A stretch of 64,000 nucleotides of DNA, taken from Bacteroidales bacterium UBA3290 (GTDB taxonomy: Bacteria; Bacteroidota; Bacteroidia; Bacteroidales; UBA932). Under the pieces are notes generated by a model, which saw nothing but the letters and a program-made list of their open reading frames with translations, had not been told where the DNA came from and ran no database searches. Position numbers and translations under genes: made by a program. The stretch is from contig DETK01000045.1 in assembly GCA_002361615.1 (NCBI GenBank), positions 10,770 to 74,769 on the forward strand. Direction: 5' to 3'. This document shows, piece after piece, positions 7,667 through 15,837 of this stretch (its first letter is position 1; each line of letters opens with the position of its first letter).

Positions 7667-8971
7667 TCAATATTTCACAGAAAAGAACTCCGGGGATATG
7701 ACCAGCATCAGCCAGCCCCAGTGCAGGTTGTTGCGGTCGCTGGTGCGCTTGAGCCGCTCCATGGTTGATGTCCCTTTCATAAAGGTGTAACCGGCCTGCA
7801 GGCTGACATCCGGCAGGATCTGCCAGGCGGTTTCCAGTTCCAGCTCGTGGCCCAGGATGAGACTTACATCCTCGACTTTGACACTGGTGGCCAGCAGGTG
7901 GTACTTCGCTTTGAACGACAGCGGATCGATCGGCTTCCACTGCGCGCCCAGATGGAAATCCTGCAGGCCCGGGGTGTTGCCGCCGTAATAGGTCGTCACA
8001 TAGAAGAAATCCATGGCACCGTAAAACTTGTGGTGGGAACCGAAAATCGGGTTGAAACCATGGACCGAAGTCTTCTGGATCAGGCCGATCGACCCCGCCA
8101 TGGGCACGAAGAAATCCTCATCGCCGCTCATATGGAAGTAACCGGAGTTGAGCTGCCAGCGCGGATTGATTTTCCAGAGCGCTTCAAGACTGGTCATCCA
8201 CGCACGGATGGATATTCCCCATTCATCCCGGCCGGACTGCCGGTAATAGGAGGCCTGGACACTCAGATTCCGGGGATGCCAGTCCAGGAAAGTACCGTAA
8301 AGCTGCTGATAGAAAGTGATATTCTCCTCCGGACTCGGGAGGTGCTGCATACCGACATTCATAAAAATCAGCGAACCGCCCAGCTGCGGGATCGGGTCGA
8401 AATGATACCAGGCCGTCTGCATGGACTTGTAAGGCTGGCCGCCGTCCTTGTAGAAAGTGCCGCCGTTGGTGTTCTCGTTGTTCTGATTGAAGGCCGCCAG
8501 CAGATGGAGCTTGTGCTTGCCGATCTCGAATCCGGTCTTGAGCACATCGTGCTTGATGGGCGCCATCGCCCAATCGTCAGCGCCGATGATACGCAGGTCG
8601 TCATAGAAAAGTTTCTGCCGGCCTATCTGGGCAAAGAAACCGATGCGGCTGTGCAGGGCCACCCAGCCTTCATCCAGGCTGAAACTGCCTCCGCCCGCAG
8701 CGCCCCAGACGCCGGAATGCCGGGGAGAGATCTTCACTTCCAAGCCTTTGTACTGGTAATGGAAACGGAGCGTCGTGCTGCTCATCAGAAAGTAAGCGTG
8801 GTCCACACCGTTGTCATCCTCATCCGGCAACGCACCGTCACGGATCTCGCCGCGCGACCAGTGCTGGCCGGATACGGTGAAGGAGTGGGGTTTCGCCGGC
8901 ACGGAATCGTTCTGTGCGGAAGCGGTCGCCGCCACCAGCAGCAGGACCAGGAAGGGAAGCGCTTTTTTCAT
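7667..8971 (-). CDS. outer-membrane beta-barrel porin (alginate-export-like)
   Basis: A 434-residue protein with a clear signal peptide (MKKALPFLVLLLVAATASAQ). The mature part is rich in alternating polar/aromatic strands (HYQYKGLEVKISPRHSGVW, LSVQASYYRQSG, LKAKYHLLATSV) and has a near-terminal aromatic (PEFFSVKY), as expected for an outer-membrane beta-barrel. Similarity to alginate-export-type porins of Bacteroidota is an inference from overall pattern (RIGFFAQIGRQKLFYDDLRIIG). The ATG lies only 4 nt after the 3' end of a tRNA-Leu transcribed in the same direction, so its mRNA probably begins at the tRNA processing site. Confidence 0.75.
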   Translation of the reverse strand: MKKALPFLVLLLVAATASAQNDSVPAKPHSFTVSGQHWSRGEIRDGALPDEDDNGVDHAYFLMSSTTLRFHYQYKGLEVKISPRHSGVWGAAGGGSFSLDEGWVALHSRIGFFAQIGRQKLFYDDLRIIGADDWAMAPIKHDVLKTGFEIGKHKLHLLAAFNQNNENTNGGTFYKDGGQPYKSMQTAWYHFDPIPQLGGSLIFMNVGMQHLPSPEENITFYQQLYGTFLDWHPRNLSVQASYYRQSGRDEWGISIRAWMTSLEALWKINPRWQLNSGYFHMSGDEDFFVPMAGSIGLIQKTSVHGFNPIFGSHHKFYGAMDFFYVTTYYGGNTPGLQDFHLGAQWKPIDPLSFKAKYHLLATSVKVEDVSLILGHELELETAWQILPDVSLQAGYTFMKGTSTMERLKRTSDRNNLHWGWLMLVISPEFFSVKY

Positions 8972-8975
8972 GAGG

Positions 8976-9057
8976 TACGGGTGAAGGGACTCGAACCCTT
9001 ACGCCTTACGGCACCAGATCCTAAGTCTGGCTTGGCTACCAATTACAACACACCCGC
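8976..9057 (-). tRNA. tRNA-Leu (UAG anticodon)
   Basis: A class II tRNA with acceptor stem GCGGGTG/CACCCGT (G-U at the first pair) and discriminator A. The anticodon stem-loop is CCAGA-CTTAGGA-TCTGG, giving anticodon UAG. The long variable arm and TTCGAGTC T-loop are typical of leucine tRNA. CCA is not encoded; the next bases CCTC lead straight into the ATG of the porin gene. Confidence 0.95.
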
Positions 9058-9070
9058 AGGATGATTATCG

Positions 9071-9078
9071 CAAATATA
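9071..9078 (-). promoter_or_regulatory. TAnnTTTG -7 promoter element for tRNA-Leu
   Basis: TATATTTG on the minus strand, 13 bp upstream of the tRNA 5' end. It is probably also the promoter for the porin and SDR genes. Confidence 0.5.
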
Positions 9079-9088
9079 CGAATTATTT

Positions 9089-9940
9089 TTATTTCCTGAG
9101 GACAAGCAGGGCCCAGTCGTCGCGGGTACGGCGGGACACTTCCGTCAGGCCCAGCGGAGCGGCGGCTTCGAGGAGCATCGGGATATCCGCCGTATAGAAA
9201 CCGCTCAGGAAGATGCAGCCGCCCTGGGGCTTGAGCGAACGGACATACGAGGACAGGTCGGCCAGGAGGATGTTCCGGTTGATGTTGGCCAGCACGTAGT
9301 CATACTGGCCACGGATGAGCACGGAGGCGTCGCCGCAGACGGCGATGAGCTTGTGCGGGATGCGGTTTCTCCGCGCGTTGGCGATGGTCGATCGGACGCA
9401 GCGCGGGTCGATGTCCACGGCGTGGACCGGAACGGCGGCGCCGAGCTTGGCCGCAACGATGGCCAGGATACCGGTGCCGCAGCCCATGTCGAGCAGGGTC
9501 TTGCCGCGAAGGGCCTTCCCTTCCGCCAGCAACTGCTCGATCATCATCGTCGTGGTCTGGTGGTGCCCGCTGCCGAAACTCATCTGAGGGTCGATGACGA
9601 TGTTGTAGCGGGTGCGCGGAAGGTCTTTGTGATAGGTGGCCTTGACCGTTACCTGGTCGCCGACGACGACCGGTTCGAAGTCACTCTCCCAGGTGGCGTT
9701 CCAGTTTTGTTCCTTCACCAGTTCGACGGTGTGGGAAAGGGTGAATTCACAACCGGAGAAGCCGCTGAGCAGCGTCTTGAGCATCGGCTCCGAAAACTGT
9801 TCTTTCGGTATGAAGGCGTTCAGGTACGGCTCCTCGACGGTGAAGCTGTCAAAGCCCAGGTCGACGATCTCCGCTTCGACGATTTCGGCCCATTCTTCCC
9901 GGAACGGCTCGATCTTGATATGTACGGCGATATAGTCCAT
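9089..9940 (-). CDS. prmA: ribosomal protein L11 methyltransferase PrmA
   Basis: A 283-residue SAM-dependent methyltransferase that trimethylates ribosomal protein L11. The N-terminal substrate-recognition domain is followed by the class I motif LLDMGCGTGILAIVAAKLGA (about residues 155-175). The preceding IDPQMSFGSGHHQTTTMMIEQL is the PrmA signature, and VLANINRNILL is motif IV. Length is normal. It is transcribed just upstream of tRNA-Leu in the same direction; the tRNA promoter lies between them. Confidence 0.94.
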   Translation of the reverse strand: MDYIAVHIKIEPFREEWAEIVEAEIVDLGFDSFTVEEPYLNAFIPKEQFSEPMLKTLLSGFSGCEFTLSHTVELVKEQNWNATWESDFEPVVVGDQVTVKATYHKDLPRTRYNIVIDPQMSFGSGHHQTTTMMIEQLLAEGKALRGKTLLDMGCGTGILAIVAAKLGAAVPVHAVDIDPRCVRSTIANARRNRIPHKLIAVCGDASVLIRGQYDYVLANINRNILLADLSSYVRSLKPQGGCIFLSGFYTADIPMLLEAAAPLGLTEVSRRTRDDWALLVLRK

Positions 9941-10077
9941 AAGGCTAAGTTACGCTTTTTTTCGTTACACCGTGCGGCGCCATTTTCAAAGAAAGGCTTT
10001 TTTTATTATTTTTAAGATTCGAAAAGCGGGACGTATTTCACACAATCAATTAATACTCAGACAACTACCACCATCCT

Positions 10078-11031
10078 ATGAATAGACGGTCCATCGGGGT
10101 CCTGGTACTCAGCCTGCTCTTTGTCTTTTGCGGAAAGGCCGAGGCGCAGAAATTCGTCTTCACGCCGCAGTGGACGGCACAGGCCCAGTTCGCCGGCTAC
10201 TATGTAGCGCTGGAGAAAGGCTTCTACCGCGAAGCCGGCATCGAGGTGGAGATCGTCCACCCTACCCTCACCCAGTCGGCGCTCAACCATATCCGCAGTG
10301 GAGAAAGCCAGGCGACGACCCTTCAGCTGTGCGAAGCGATGGTCATCATCGACAGCGGCGTTCCCCTGGTGAACATCCTGCAGACCTCGATGAACAACGC
10401 CATGGTCATCGTCTCCCGGAAGGACGAGAGCCCCATCCGCCAGAAAGGAATCCGCGTGGGGACCTGGAGTGCCGGCTTCGACCAGATGGCCGTCTGCCTT
10501 TCTTCTATCGAAGGACTTGATTACAAATGGATTCCCATACGGTCCGGCATCAACCTCTTCCTCTCCGGGGCTATCGATGCCACCCTGACGATGAGCTACA
10601 ACGAGCTCTATCAGCTGATGGAGGCGGGCGTCTCGATCACCGAAAACAACATCTACCGCCTCGCCGACAGCTACAACGTGCAGGAAGACGGCGTCTACAT
10701 GACCCGGGACTACTATGAACGTCACCAGGATCAGGCTGAACGGTTTGCACAGGCCAGCCGCCGCGGCTGGGAATGGGCTGCCGAGCATCCCGAGGAAACA
10801 CTCGACATCGTCATGGACTACGTCCAGAAAAACCATATCGCCACCAACCGCGTCCTGCAGAAACTCATGCTCGAAGAGATTCTCCGCCAGCAGGTGGACC
10901 GCGATTCCGGCCAGCGGGAATTCCGCCTCAGGCCGGACATGGTGGAGATGGCCAACGACATGATGCTCAGGAACCAGCTGATCCTGCGCAAGATCACCTA
11001 CGATGAACTGATTGACCGGCAGACCCGATGA
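10078..11031 (+). CDS. NMT1/THI5-like periplasmic substrate-binding protein
   Basis: A 317-residue protein with signal peptide (MNRRSIGVLVLSLLFVFCGKAEAQ). The N-terminal KFVFTPQWTAQAQFAGYYVALEKGFYREAGIEVEIV is the hallmark of the NMT1/THI5 (SsuA/ThiY) family. These normally bind pyrimidine precursors, sulfonates or related small molecules for ABC import. No ABC permease or ATPase gene is adjacent. Instead the stop overlaps the ATG of a membrane SpoIIE-type phosphatase by ATGA, which suggests (inference) a sensory rather than a transport role. No TPP riboswitch is visible upstream. Confidence 0.85.
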   Translation: MNRRSIGVLVLSLLFVFCGKAEAQKFVFTPQWTAQAQFAGYYVALEKGFYREAGIEVEIVHPTLTQSALNHIRSGESQATTLQLCEAMVIIDSGVPLVNILQTSMNNAMVIVSRKDESPIRQKGIRVGTWSAGFDQMAVCLSSIEGLDYKWIPIRSGINLFLSGAIDATLTMSYNELYQLMEAGVSITENNIYRLADSYNVQEDGVYMTRDYYERHQDQAERFAQASRRGWEWAAEHPEETLDIVMDYVQKNHIATNRVLQKLMLEEILRQQVDRDSGQREFRLRPDMVEMANDMMLRNQLILRKITYDELIDRQTR

Positions 11032-12968
11032 AAAGACTTCTCTTCCTCATCCGCAGGTCGATGCCTGCCAAGCTCACCTTGTGGATCGCACTCCTGAGCA
11101 GCCTCGTGCTGCTGGCTTCCCTGGGATTCATGTTCTCCCAGTCCAAGAAATCGGTCCGGCAGGAAGCCCTCAACCGCGCCGAGCAGGTGCTCGACAATAC
11201 CGTCCAGCGGGTAACCAACGTCCTCGACCGGGTGGAAGTAGCCACCGACAATATGGACTGGCTGCCGGTCCGGCATCTGAAGACGCCCGACTCGATGTTC
11301 GTCTATTCCCGCCGGATCCTCGAGAACAATCCGGAACTCAACGGCTGTTCCATCTCCTTCGAGCCTTATTATTTCCCCGGAAAAGGCAAGTATTTCTCGG
11401 CCTACAGTCTCAATCAGGACGGAGAGATCCTCACCGAGCAGGAAGGCGGCCCGCACTACGAATACTTCACGTTCGACTGGTATCAGATGGCCAAACTGCT
11501 CGATGAGCCGTGCTGGACCGAACCGTACTTCGATTTCAATCCCGACGGCTTCTATTCCCAGGAGATGATCGCCTCCTACTGCAAGCCCCTCAAGGATGCG
11601 CAAGGGCGCTATATCGGGACCATTTCGGTCGACCTCCCGCTCGGATGGCTCTCCGAGACCATCGCGGCCGTGAAGCCCTACCCCAACTCCTACAGCATCA
11701 TGATCGGACGCGGCGGCACGTTCTTCGTCCACCCCGATTCCACGAAACTGTTCTACCAGACCATCTTCACCGAAACCCTCGAACGGGAAGACCCCGACCG
11801 CACCGCGCTCGGCAAGGCGATGCAGGCCGGCGAGGAAGGGATGAAACAGATGGTCATCGACGGCCAGAACTGCTACGTTTTCTACAAACCCCTGGGAACG
11901 ACGAACTGGAGCATGGGGCTCGTCTGCCCGGAGCGGGATATCCTCAGCGGATACAAACGTCTGCAGCAAGCCGTCCTGATCATCGTCGTCCTCGGCCTGC
12001 TGCTGATGCTCGACCTGATCAGCCGGGTCATCCGCAACGAACTCGAGCCGCTGAGCGAACTCAACCGCCAGGCCAAGACCATCGCCGCCGGCCATTTCCA
12101 GGAAGAACTTGTCGACGAGGGGCGCATCGACGAAATCGGACAGCTCAACCGCTCGTTCGCCGGTATGCAGCACTCCCTGATCAACTACATCGACGAGCTG
12201 AAGCAGACCACGGCCCAGAAAGCCTCCATCGAGCATGAACTCAAGGTGGCCAGCGACATCCAGATGGCCATGGTCCCCCGCAAGTTCCCCGCCTTCCCAG
12301 AACGGAACGACATCGACCTGTTCGCCGCGATGGTTCCGGCCAAGGAAGTGGGCGGAGACCTCTACGACTACTTCATCCTGGACGAACAGCTCTACTTCTG
12401 CATCGGCGACGTCAGCGGCAAGGGAATCCCGGCAAGCCTGCTGATGGCCGTGACCCGCAATCTGTTCCGTATCATCGCCCAGCAGGGCCACACCCCGGAG
12501 AGTATCGCGATGCAGATCAATTCCGTCCTGTCGCGGGACAACGAGCAGGGTATGTTCGTCACGATGTTCATCGGGCAGATCGACCTGAAGGACGGCGTCC
12601 TGCGCTACTGCAACTGCGGGCACAATCCGCCCGTGATCGTCCGCAAGGACGGAAAGGCCGAATTCATCCCGGTCAAGTACACCAACCGTCCGCTGGGCGT
12701 CTGGGAGGAAGGCGGATTCCAGGGCGAAACCCTGGGCTGCATCCGGGGCGAACTGCTGCTCTGCTACACCGACGGCCTCAACGAAGCCGAGAATATGAAG
12801 CAGGAACTGCTGGGCAACGACACGGTGATCCGCTTGATGACGGAATGTGCCCGGATGTCGGCGGAAGAAGTCATCCGGAAACTGGAGCTGGAAGTCGAAC
12901 GGCACCGCGCGGGTGCGATTCCAAACGACGACCTGACGCTGTTATGTCTCCGTCTCAGGAAGGCATAA
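11028..12968 (+). CDS. membrane-bound SpoIIE/PP2C-type serine phosphatase with Cache sensor
   Basis: A 646-residue protein. Order: TM1 (about 16-36), a periplasmic Cache-like sensor (about 40-310; EQVLDNTVQRVTNVLDRV, SCSISFEPYYFPGKGKYFSAYSL), TM2 (VLIIVVLGLLLMLDLISRV), a HAMP linker (ELEPLSELNRQAKTIAAGHFQEEL), and a PPM/SpoIIE phosphatase domain from about 400 with EVGGDLYDYF, CIGDVSGKGIPASLLMAV and the terminal NDDLTLLCLRL. Such RsbU-like proteins dephosphorylate anti-sigma antagonists in partner switching; no such partner is nearby. It is translationally coupled to the binding-protein gene. Its last codons form one arm of a long perfect inverted repeat. Confidence 0.9.
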   Translation: MKRLLFLIRRSMPAKLTLWIALLSSLVLLASLGFMFSQSKKSVRQEALNRAEQVLDNTVQRVTNVLDRVEVATDNMDWLPVRHLKTPDSMFVYSRRILENNPELNGCSISFEPYYFPGKGKYFSAYSLNQDGEILTEQEGGPHYEYFTFDWYQMAKLLDEPCWTEPYFDFNPDGFYSQEMIASYCKPLKDAQGRYIGTISVDLPLGWLSETIAAVKPYPNSYSIMIGRGGTFFVHPDSTKLFYQTIFTETLEREDPDRTALGKAMQAGEEGMKQMVIDGQNCYVFYKPLGTTNWSMGLVCPERDILSGYKRLQQAVLIIVVLGLLLMLDLISRVIRNELEPLSELNRQAKTIAAGHFQEELVDEGRIDEIGQLNRSFAGMQHSLINYIDELKQTTAQKASIEHELKVASDIQMAMVPRKFPAFPERNDIDLFAAMVPAKEVGGDLYDYFILDEQLYFCIGDVSGKGIPASLLMAVTRNLFRIIAQQGHTPESIAMQINSVLSRDNEQGMFVTMFIGQIDLKDGVLRYCNCGHNPPVIVRKDGKAEFIPVKYTNRPLGVWEEGGFQGETLGCIRGELLLCYTDGLNEAENMKQELLGNDTVIRLMTECARMSAEEVIRKLELEVERHRAGAIPNDDLTLLCLRLRKA

Positions 12969-12979
12969 CAGCGTCAGGT
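12931..12979. terminator. 16-bp perfect inverted repeat between convergent phosphatase and tpiA genes
   Basis: The arms ACCTGACGCTGTTATG (12931-12946) and its exact reverse complement (12964-12979) flank a 17-nt loop. The left arm lies in the last codons of the phosphatase gene and the right arm just after its stop. There is no T-tract on either side, so this may be a bidirectional transcript-end stabiliser or a factor-dependent terminator rather than a canonical intrinsic one. Confidence 0.55.
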
Positions 12980-13007
12980 CAGCCCATGGCGCGGTAGCGC
13001 GCTGAAA

Positions 13008-13763
13008 TCAATAAGACTTAGCGATGGCGATGAAGTCGTCGGCCTTGAGAGAAGCGCCGCCGATCAGGCCGCCGTCGATGTCGGGGCAGGCGAAGAGTTC
13101 CTGGGCGTTGGAAGGCTTGCAGCTTCCGCCGTAGAGGATCGTCGTTTCCTGCGCCACTTTCTCCCCGAAATGGGTTCCGAGCGTTTCGCGGATGAACGCG
13201 TGCATTTCCTGTGCCTGCGCGGCCGTGGCGGTCACACCGGTACCGATGGCCCACACCGGCTCGTAAGCGATGACCACTTTCTTCATCTGCTCGGGCGTCA
13301 GGCCGAAGAGCACGGAAGCGATCTGTTCGCTGACCACGTCGAAGTGGTTTCCTTCCTCGCGTTCAGCGAGTTTCTCACCGACGCAGTAGATGACCTTCAG
13401 GCCGTTCTCAAAGGCCAGGGCAATCTTCGTGATGAGTTTTTCAGCGGTTTCGCCATAATATTCGCGACGCTCGGAGTGGCCGAGGATCGTATAGGCGCAG
13501 CCGGCGTCCTTGAGCATGGAAGCGGCCACTTCGCCTGTGAAGGCACCTTTCGGCTGGTCGGCGCAGTTCTGGGCGGAGAGGGCCACGGGGCTACCTTCCA
13601 GAACCTTGGCGACCGAGGTCAGGTGGGTGAACGGCGGGGCGACGATGAGCGAAACGCCCTGCGGTACTTCATTTACTTTGGCGACGATGGCTTTTGCCAG
13701 TTCAACTCCTTCGGCGATGGAGGTATTCATCTTCCAGTTGCCGGCGACGATTTTCTTTCTCAT
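13008..13763 (-). CDS. tpiA: triosephosphate isomerase
   Basis: A 251-residue glycolytic enzyme interconverting dihydroxyacetone phosphate and glyceraldehyde 3-phosphate. All catalytic elements are visible: NWKMN (Lys12), ILGHSERR with the catalytic histidine, AYEPVWAIGTG with the catalytic glutamate and flexible loop 6, and the phosphate-binding YGGSCKPSN and GGLIGGASL. The frame is open far upstream, but ATG at 13763 fits the family and lies 24 bp downstream of a -7 element. Confidence 0.97.
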   Translation of the reverse strand: MRKKIVAGNWKMNTSIAEGVELAKAIVAKVNEVPQGVSLIVAPPFTHLTSVAKVLEGSPVALSAQNCADQPKGAFTGEVAASMLKDAGCAYTILGHSERREYYGETAEKLITKIALAFENGLKVIYCVGEKLAEREEGNHFDVVSEQIASVLFGLTPEQMKKVVIAYEPVWAIGTGVTATAAQAQEMHAFIRETLGTHFGEKVAQETTILYGGSCKPSNAQELFACPDIDGGLIGGASLKADDFIAIAKSY

Positions 13764-13786
13764 TGGGATGGTTTTATTACAACGTG

Positions 13787-13794
13787 CAAATATA
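13787..13794 (-). promoter_or_regulatory. TAnnTTTG -7 promoter element for tpiA
   Basis: TATATTTG on the minus strand, 23 bp upstream of the tpiA ATG, back to back with the plus-strand promoter of the MarC gene. Confidence 0.5.
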
Positions 13795-13805
13795 GAAAAA
13801 AGTTG

Positions 13806-13813
13806 TATTTTTG
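13806..13813 (+). promoter_or_regulatory. TAnnTTTG -7 promoter element for MarC gene
   Basis: TATTTTTG on the plus strand, 22 bp before the MarC ATG at 13836. Confidence 0.45.
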
Positions 13814-13835
13814 CGGCACCTAAAACGAAAGACTT

Positions 13836-14411
13836 ATGCATTTCAGCTTCAAGGAAATCATCAGCGCCTTCATCGTGCTGTTCGCCATCATCGACATCAC
13901 CGGCTCGCTGCCGATCGTCATCGGCCTCAAGGAGAAAGGTGCCAAGATCGTCCCGCTGAAGGTTGCGCTCATCTCGTTCGTCATCCTGGTGGCCTTCCTC
14001 TTCGCGGGAGAAGGTCTGCTCTCCCTGTTCGGCGTCGACATCCACTCCTTCGCCGTGGCGGGCGCCATCATCATCTTCATCTACGGCATGGAGATGACCC
14101 TCGGCGTGGAAATCATGAAGAACGACGGACCGGCTTCGGCCGCCAACGTCGTCCCCATCATCTTTCCGCTGATCGCCGGCGCCGGCGTGCTGACCACCCT
14201 CATCTCGATGCGGGCGGAATATGCCATGGAGAACATCATCGTGGCCATCGCCCTCAACATGGTGGTGGTCTTCTTCGTGCTCAAATACGTCGGTTGGGTC
14301 GAGCGGAAGCTCGGCCCAACCGTGATCTATATTCTCCGTAAAATCTTCGGAATCATTCTGTTGGCGATGGCTGTGAAACTCTTCACCGCCAACATCGCAA
14401 CCATGATCTGA
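13836..14411 (+). CDS. MarC family integral membrane protein
   Basis: A 191-residue protein with six hydrophobic segments and the UPF0056/MarC signature early on (FSFKEIISAFIVLFAIIDITGSLPIVIGLKEKG), followed by FAVAGAIIIFIYGMEMTLG and VVPIIFPLIAGAGVLTTLIS. The family sits in the inner membrane; its transport role is not established, despite the historical multiple-antibiotic-resistance name. Monocistronic between tpiA and the aminotransferase, with its own promoter element. Confidence 0.88.
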   Translation: MHFSFKEIISAFIVLFAIIDITGSLPIVIGLKEKGAKIVPLKVALISFVILVAFLFAGEGLLSLFGVDIHSFAVAGAIIIFIYGMEMTLGVEIMKNDGPASAANVVPIIFPLIAGAGVLTTLISMRAEYAMENIIVAIALNMVVVFFVLKYVGWVERKLGPTVIYILRKIFGIILLAMAVKLFTANIATMI

Positions 14412-14500
14412 GTTACTGGGGCCCTGCCCCAACCCCTACCGCTCCGGCCTGCTATCGCACAAACCGACCCAACGGCCTCCGCTAGCGCCTGATGGCGCTG

Positions 14501-15703
14501 CTAAACTTCGTAGCCGTAGCGCTCGTAGAGACGGCGGATGGCGGCGGCCAGGCGGCGGACGCCTTCGCGGATCTTTTCGTCGGATGCGAACGAGAAGTTC
14601 AGGCGCATCGTGTTCTTGCCGGAGCCGTCGCTGTGGAAGGCTTCGCCGATGACGAAGGCCACGTTTTCCTTGATGGCCAGGTCGAAGAGTTCACGGGTGT
14701 CGAACTGTTCGGGGAGACGGAGGAAGAGGAACAGACCGCCATCGGGGTTGGTCCAGGTCACGCCCTTGGGCATGAATTCTTCGAAGGACGAAACCATCAC
14801 GTTCTTCTTGCGCTTGTAGAGGGCGCAGGTCTTCTTGAGGTTCACATCGTAGGCACCCGAAGCGAGGTAGCGGGCGGCGACCATCTGGTTGAACACCGGC
14901 GTGCAGAGGTCAGACGACTGCTTGGCCACGATGATCCGCTCGATGACGTCGTGCTGTGCGACAATCCAGCCGAGGCGGAAGCCCGGGACGAAGGTCTTGG
15001 AGAAGGTTCCCACCATGATCACGCGTTCCGGAGCCATCGAATACATCGACGGGAGGGTCTCCCCTTCGAAACGGATGTTCTTATAAGGTGTATCCTCGAC
15101 GATGAGCAGGTCGTATTTGCGGGCCACATCGACCACATATTTGCGCTCTTCCAGGGTCATGGTTTCACCGGAGGGGTTCTGGAAGTCGGGGATGGAATAG
15201 ATAAACTTGGGCTTCTTACCGGTGGCGCAGAGCACGTTGCAGGCTTCGGCCAGACCGTTGTTGTGGCGCAAGCCGTAGGGCTGGCCACGGTACGACCAGA
15301 CCGACTGGAGGGCGGCCAGGTAGGTCGGGAGGCCGCAGACGATCACGTCGCCCGGGTCGATGAAGATGCGGCAGATCAGGTCGAGCGCCTGCTGGGAGGC
15401 GGTCGTGATCATGATGTTCTCGACCGGGACATCCAGATTCTCATCGCGCTTGTAGAGACGGGAAATCTCCTCGCGGAGCGACTTGACGCCGTCCGTGCTG
15501 CCATACTGAAGGGCGGCAGCACCTTCTTTGTCGAGCACTTCCTGCATGATGCGCTTGAGGTCTTCGACGGGGAAGGATTCCGGGCTGGGGAAACCGCCGG
15601 CAAAGGAGATGATTTCGGGGCGGGTCGCCACGCTGAGAAGGTCGCGGATCTGCGAGCGGCGCATGCTCAGGGCATTTTTTGAAAGAAGAGGGGTTATATC
15701 CAT
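14501..15703 (-). CDS. PLP-dependent aminotransferase (2-aminoadipate/LysN-like class I/II)
   Basis: A 400-residue fold-type I aminotransferase. The N-terminal pattern PLLSKNALSMRRSQIRDLLSVATRPEIISFAGGFPSPESFP is characteristic of the MocR-like/2-aminoadipate aminotransferase group. The substrate-binding LQYGSTDGVKSLREEI, the PDFQNPSGETM motif and the PLP-lysine motif VGTFSKTFVPGFRLGW are all present. It transaminates amino acids to 2-oxoacids; the exact substrate is unknown. A TAnnTTTG element lies 32 bp upstream of the ATG. Confidence 0.88.
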   Translation of the reverse strand: MDITPLLSKNALSMRRSQIRDLLSVATRPEIISFAGGFPSPESFPVEDLKRIMQEVLDKEGAAALQYGSTDGVKSLREEISRLYKRDENLDVPVENIMITTASQQALDLICRIFIDPGDVIVCGLPTYLAALQSVWSYRGQPYGLRHNNGLAEACNVLCATGKKPKFIYSIPDFQNPSGETMTLEERKYVVDVARKYDLLIVEDTPYKNIRFEGETLPSMYSMAPERVIMVGTFSKTFVPGFRLGWIVAQHDVIERIIVAKQSSDLCTPVFNQMVAARYLASGAYDVNLKKTCALYKRKKNVMVSSFEEFMPKGVTWTNPDGGLFLFLRLPEQFDTRELFDLAIKENVAFVIGEAFHSDGSGKNTMRLNFSFASDEKIREGVRRLAAAIRRLYERYGYEV

Positions 15704-15735
15704 AATCTGTTTTGATATTTGTTCGATATTCTATG

Positions 15736-15743
15736 CAAATATA
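15736..15743 (-). promoter_or_regulatory. TAnnTTTG -7 promoter element for aminotransferase
   Basis: TATATTTG on the minus strand, 32 bp upstream of the aminotransferase ATG at 15703. Confidence 0.45.
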
Positions 15744-15823
15744 ACAAATCAGAAGCAAATCCAGCAATATTTCATTTATTTTTCATTCGATTTTTTCCTT
15801 TGCTATCGTAACGAAAAAAACCT

Positions 15824-15831
15824 TATCTTTG
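15824..15831 (+). promoter_or_regulatory. TAnnTTTG -7 promoter element for polA
   Basis: TATCTTTG, ending only 6 bp before the polA ATG at 15838. It overlaps an alternative in-frame TTG at 15829, so that longer start is rejected. The mRNA would be leaderless or nearly so. Confidence 0.5.
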
Positions 15832-15837
15832 AAGGTT

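Noticed and set aside
9941..10077. TPP riboswitch before the NMT1/THI5-like gene
   Set aside because: No CUGAGA-type thi-box core or matching stems are present in the 137-bp leader.
10998..12905. A 635-codon minus-strand open frame opposite the SpoIIE phosphatase
   Set aside because: Shadow ORF: the plus-strand reading has TM, HAMP and PP2C motifs in order, while the minus reading has none.
13008..14432. A 474-codon fusion of TPI with an upstream domain
   Set aside because: The upstream part is antisense to the MarC gene and contains the tpiA promoter; TPI starts normally at 13763.
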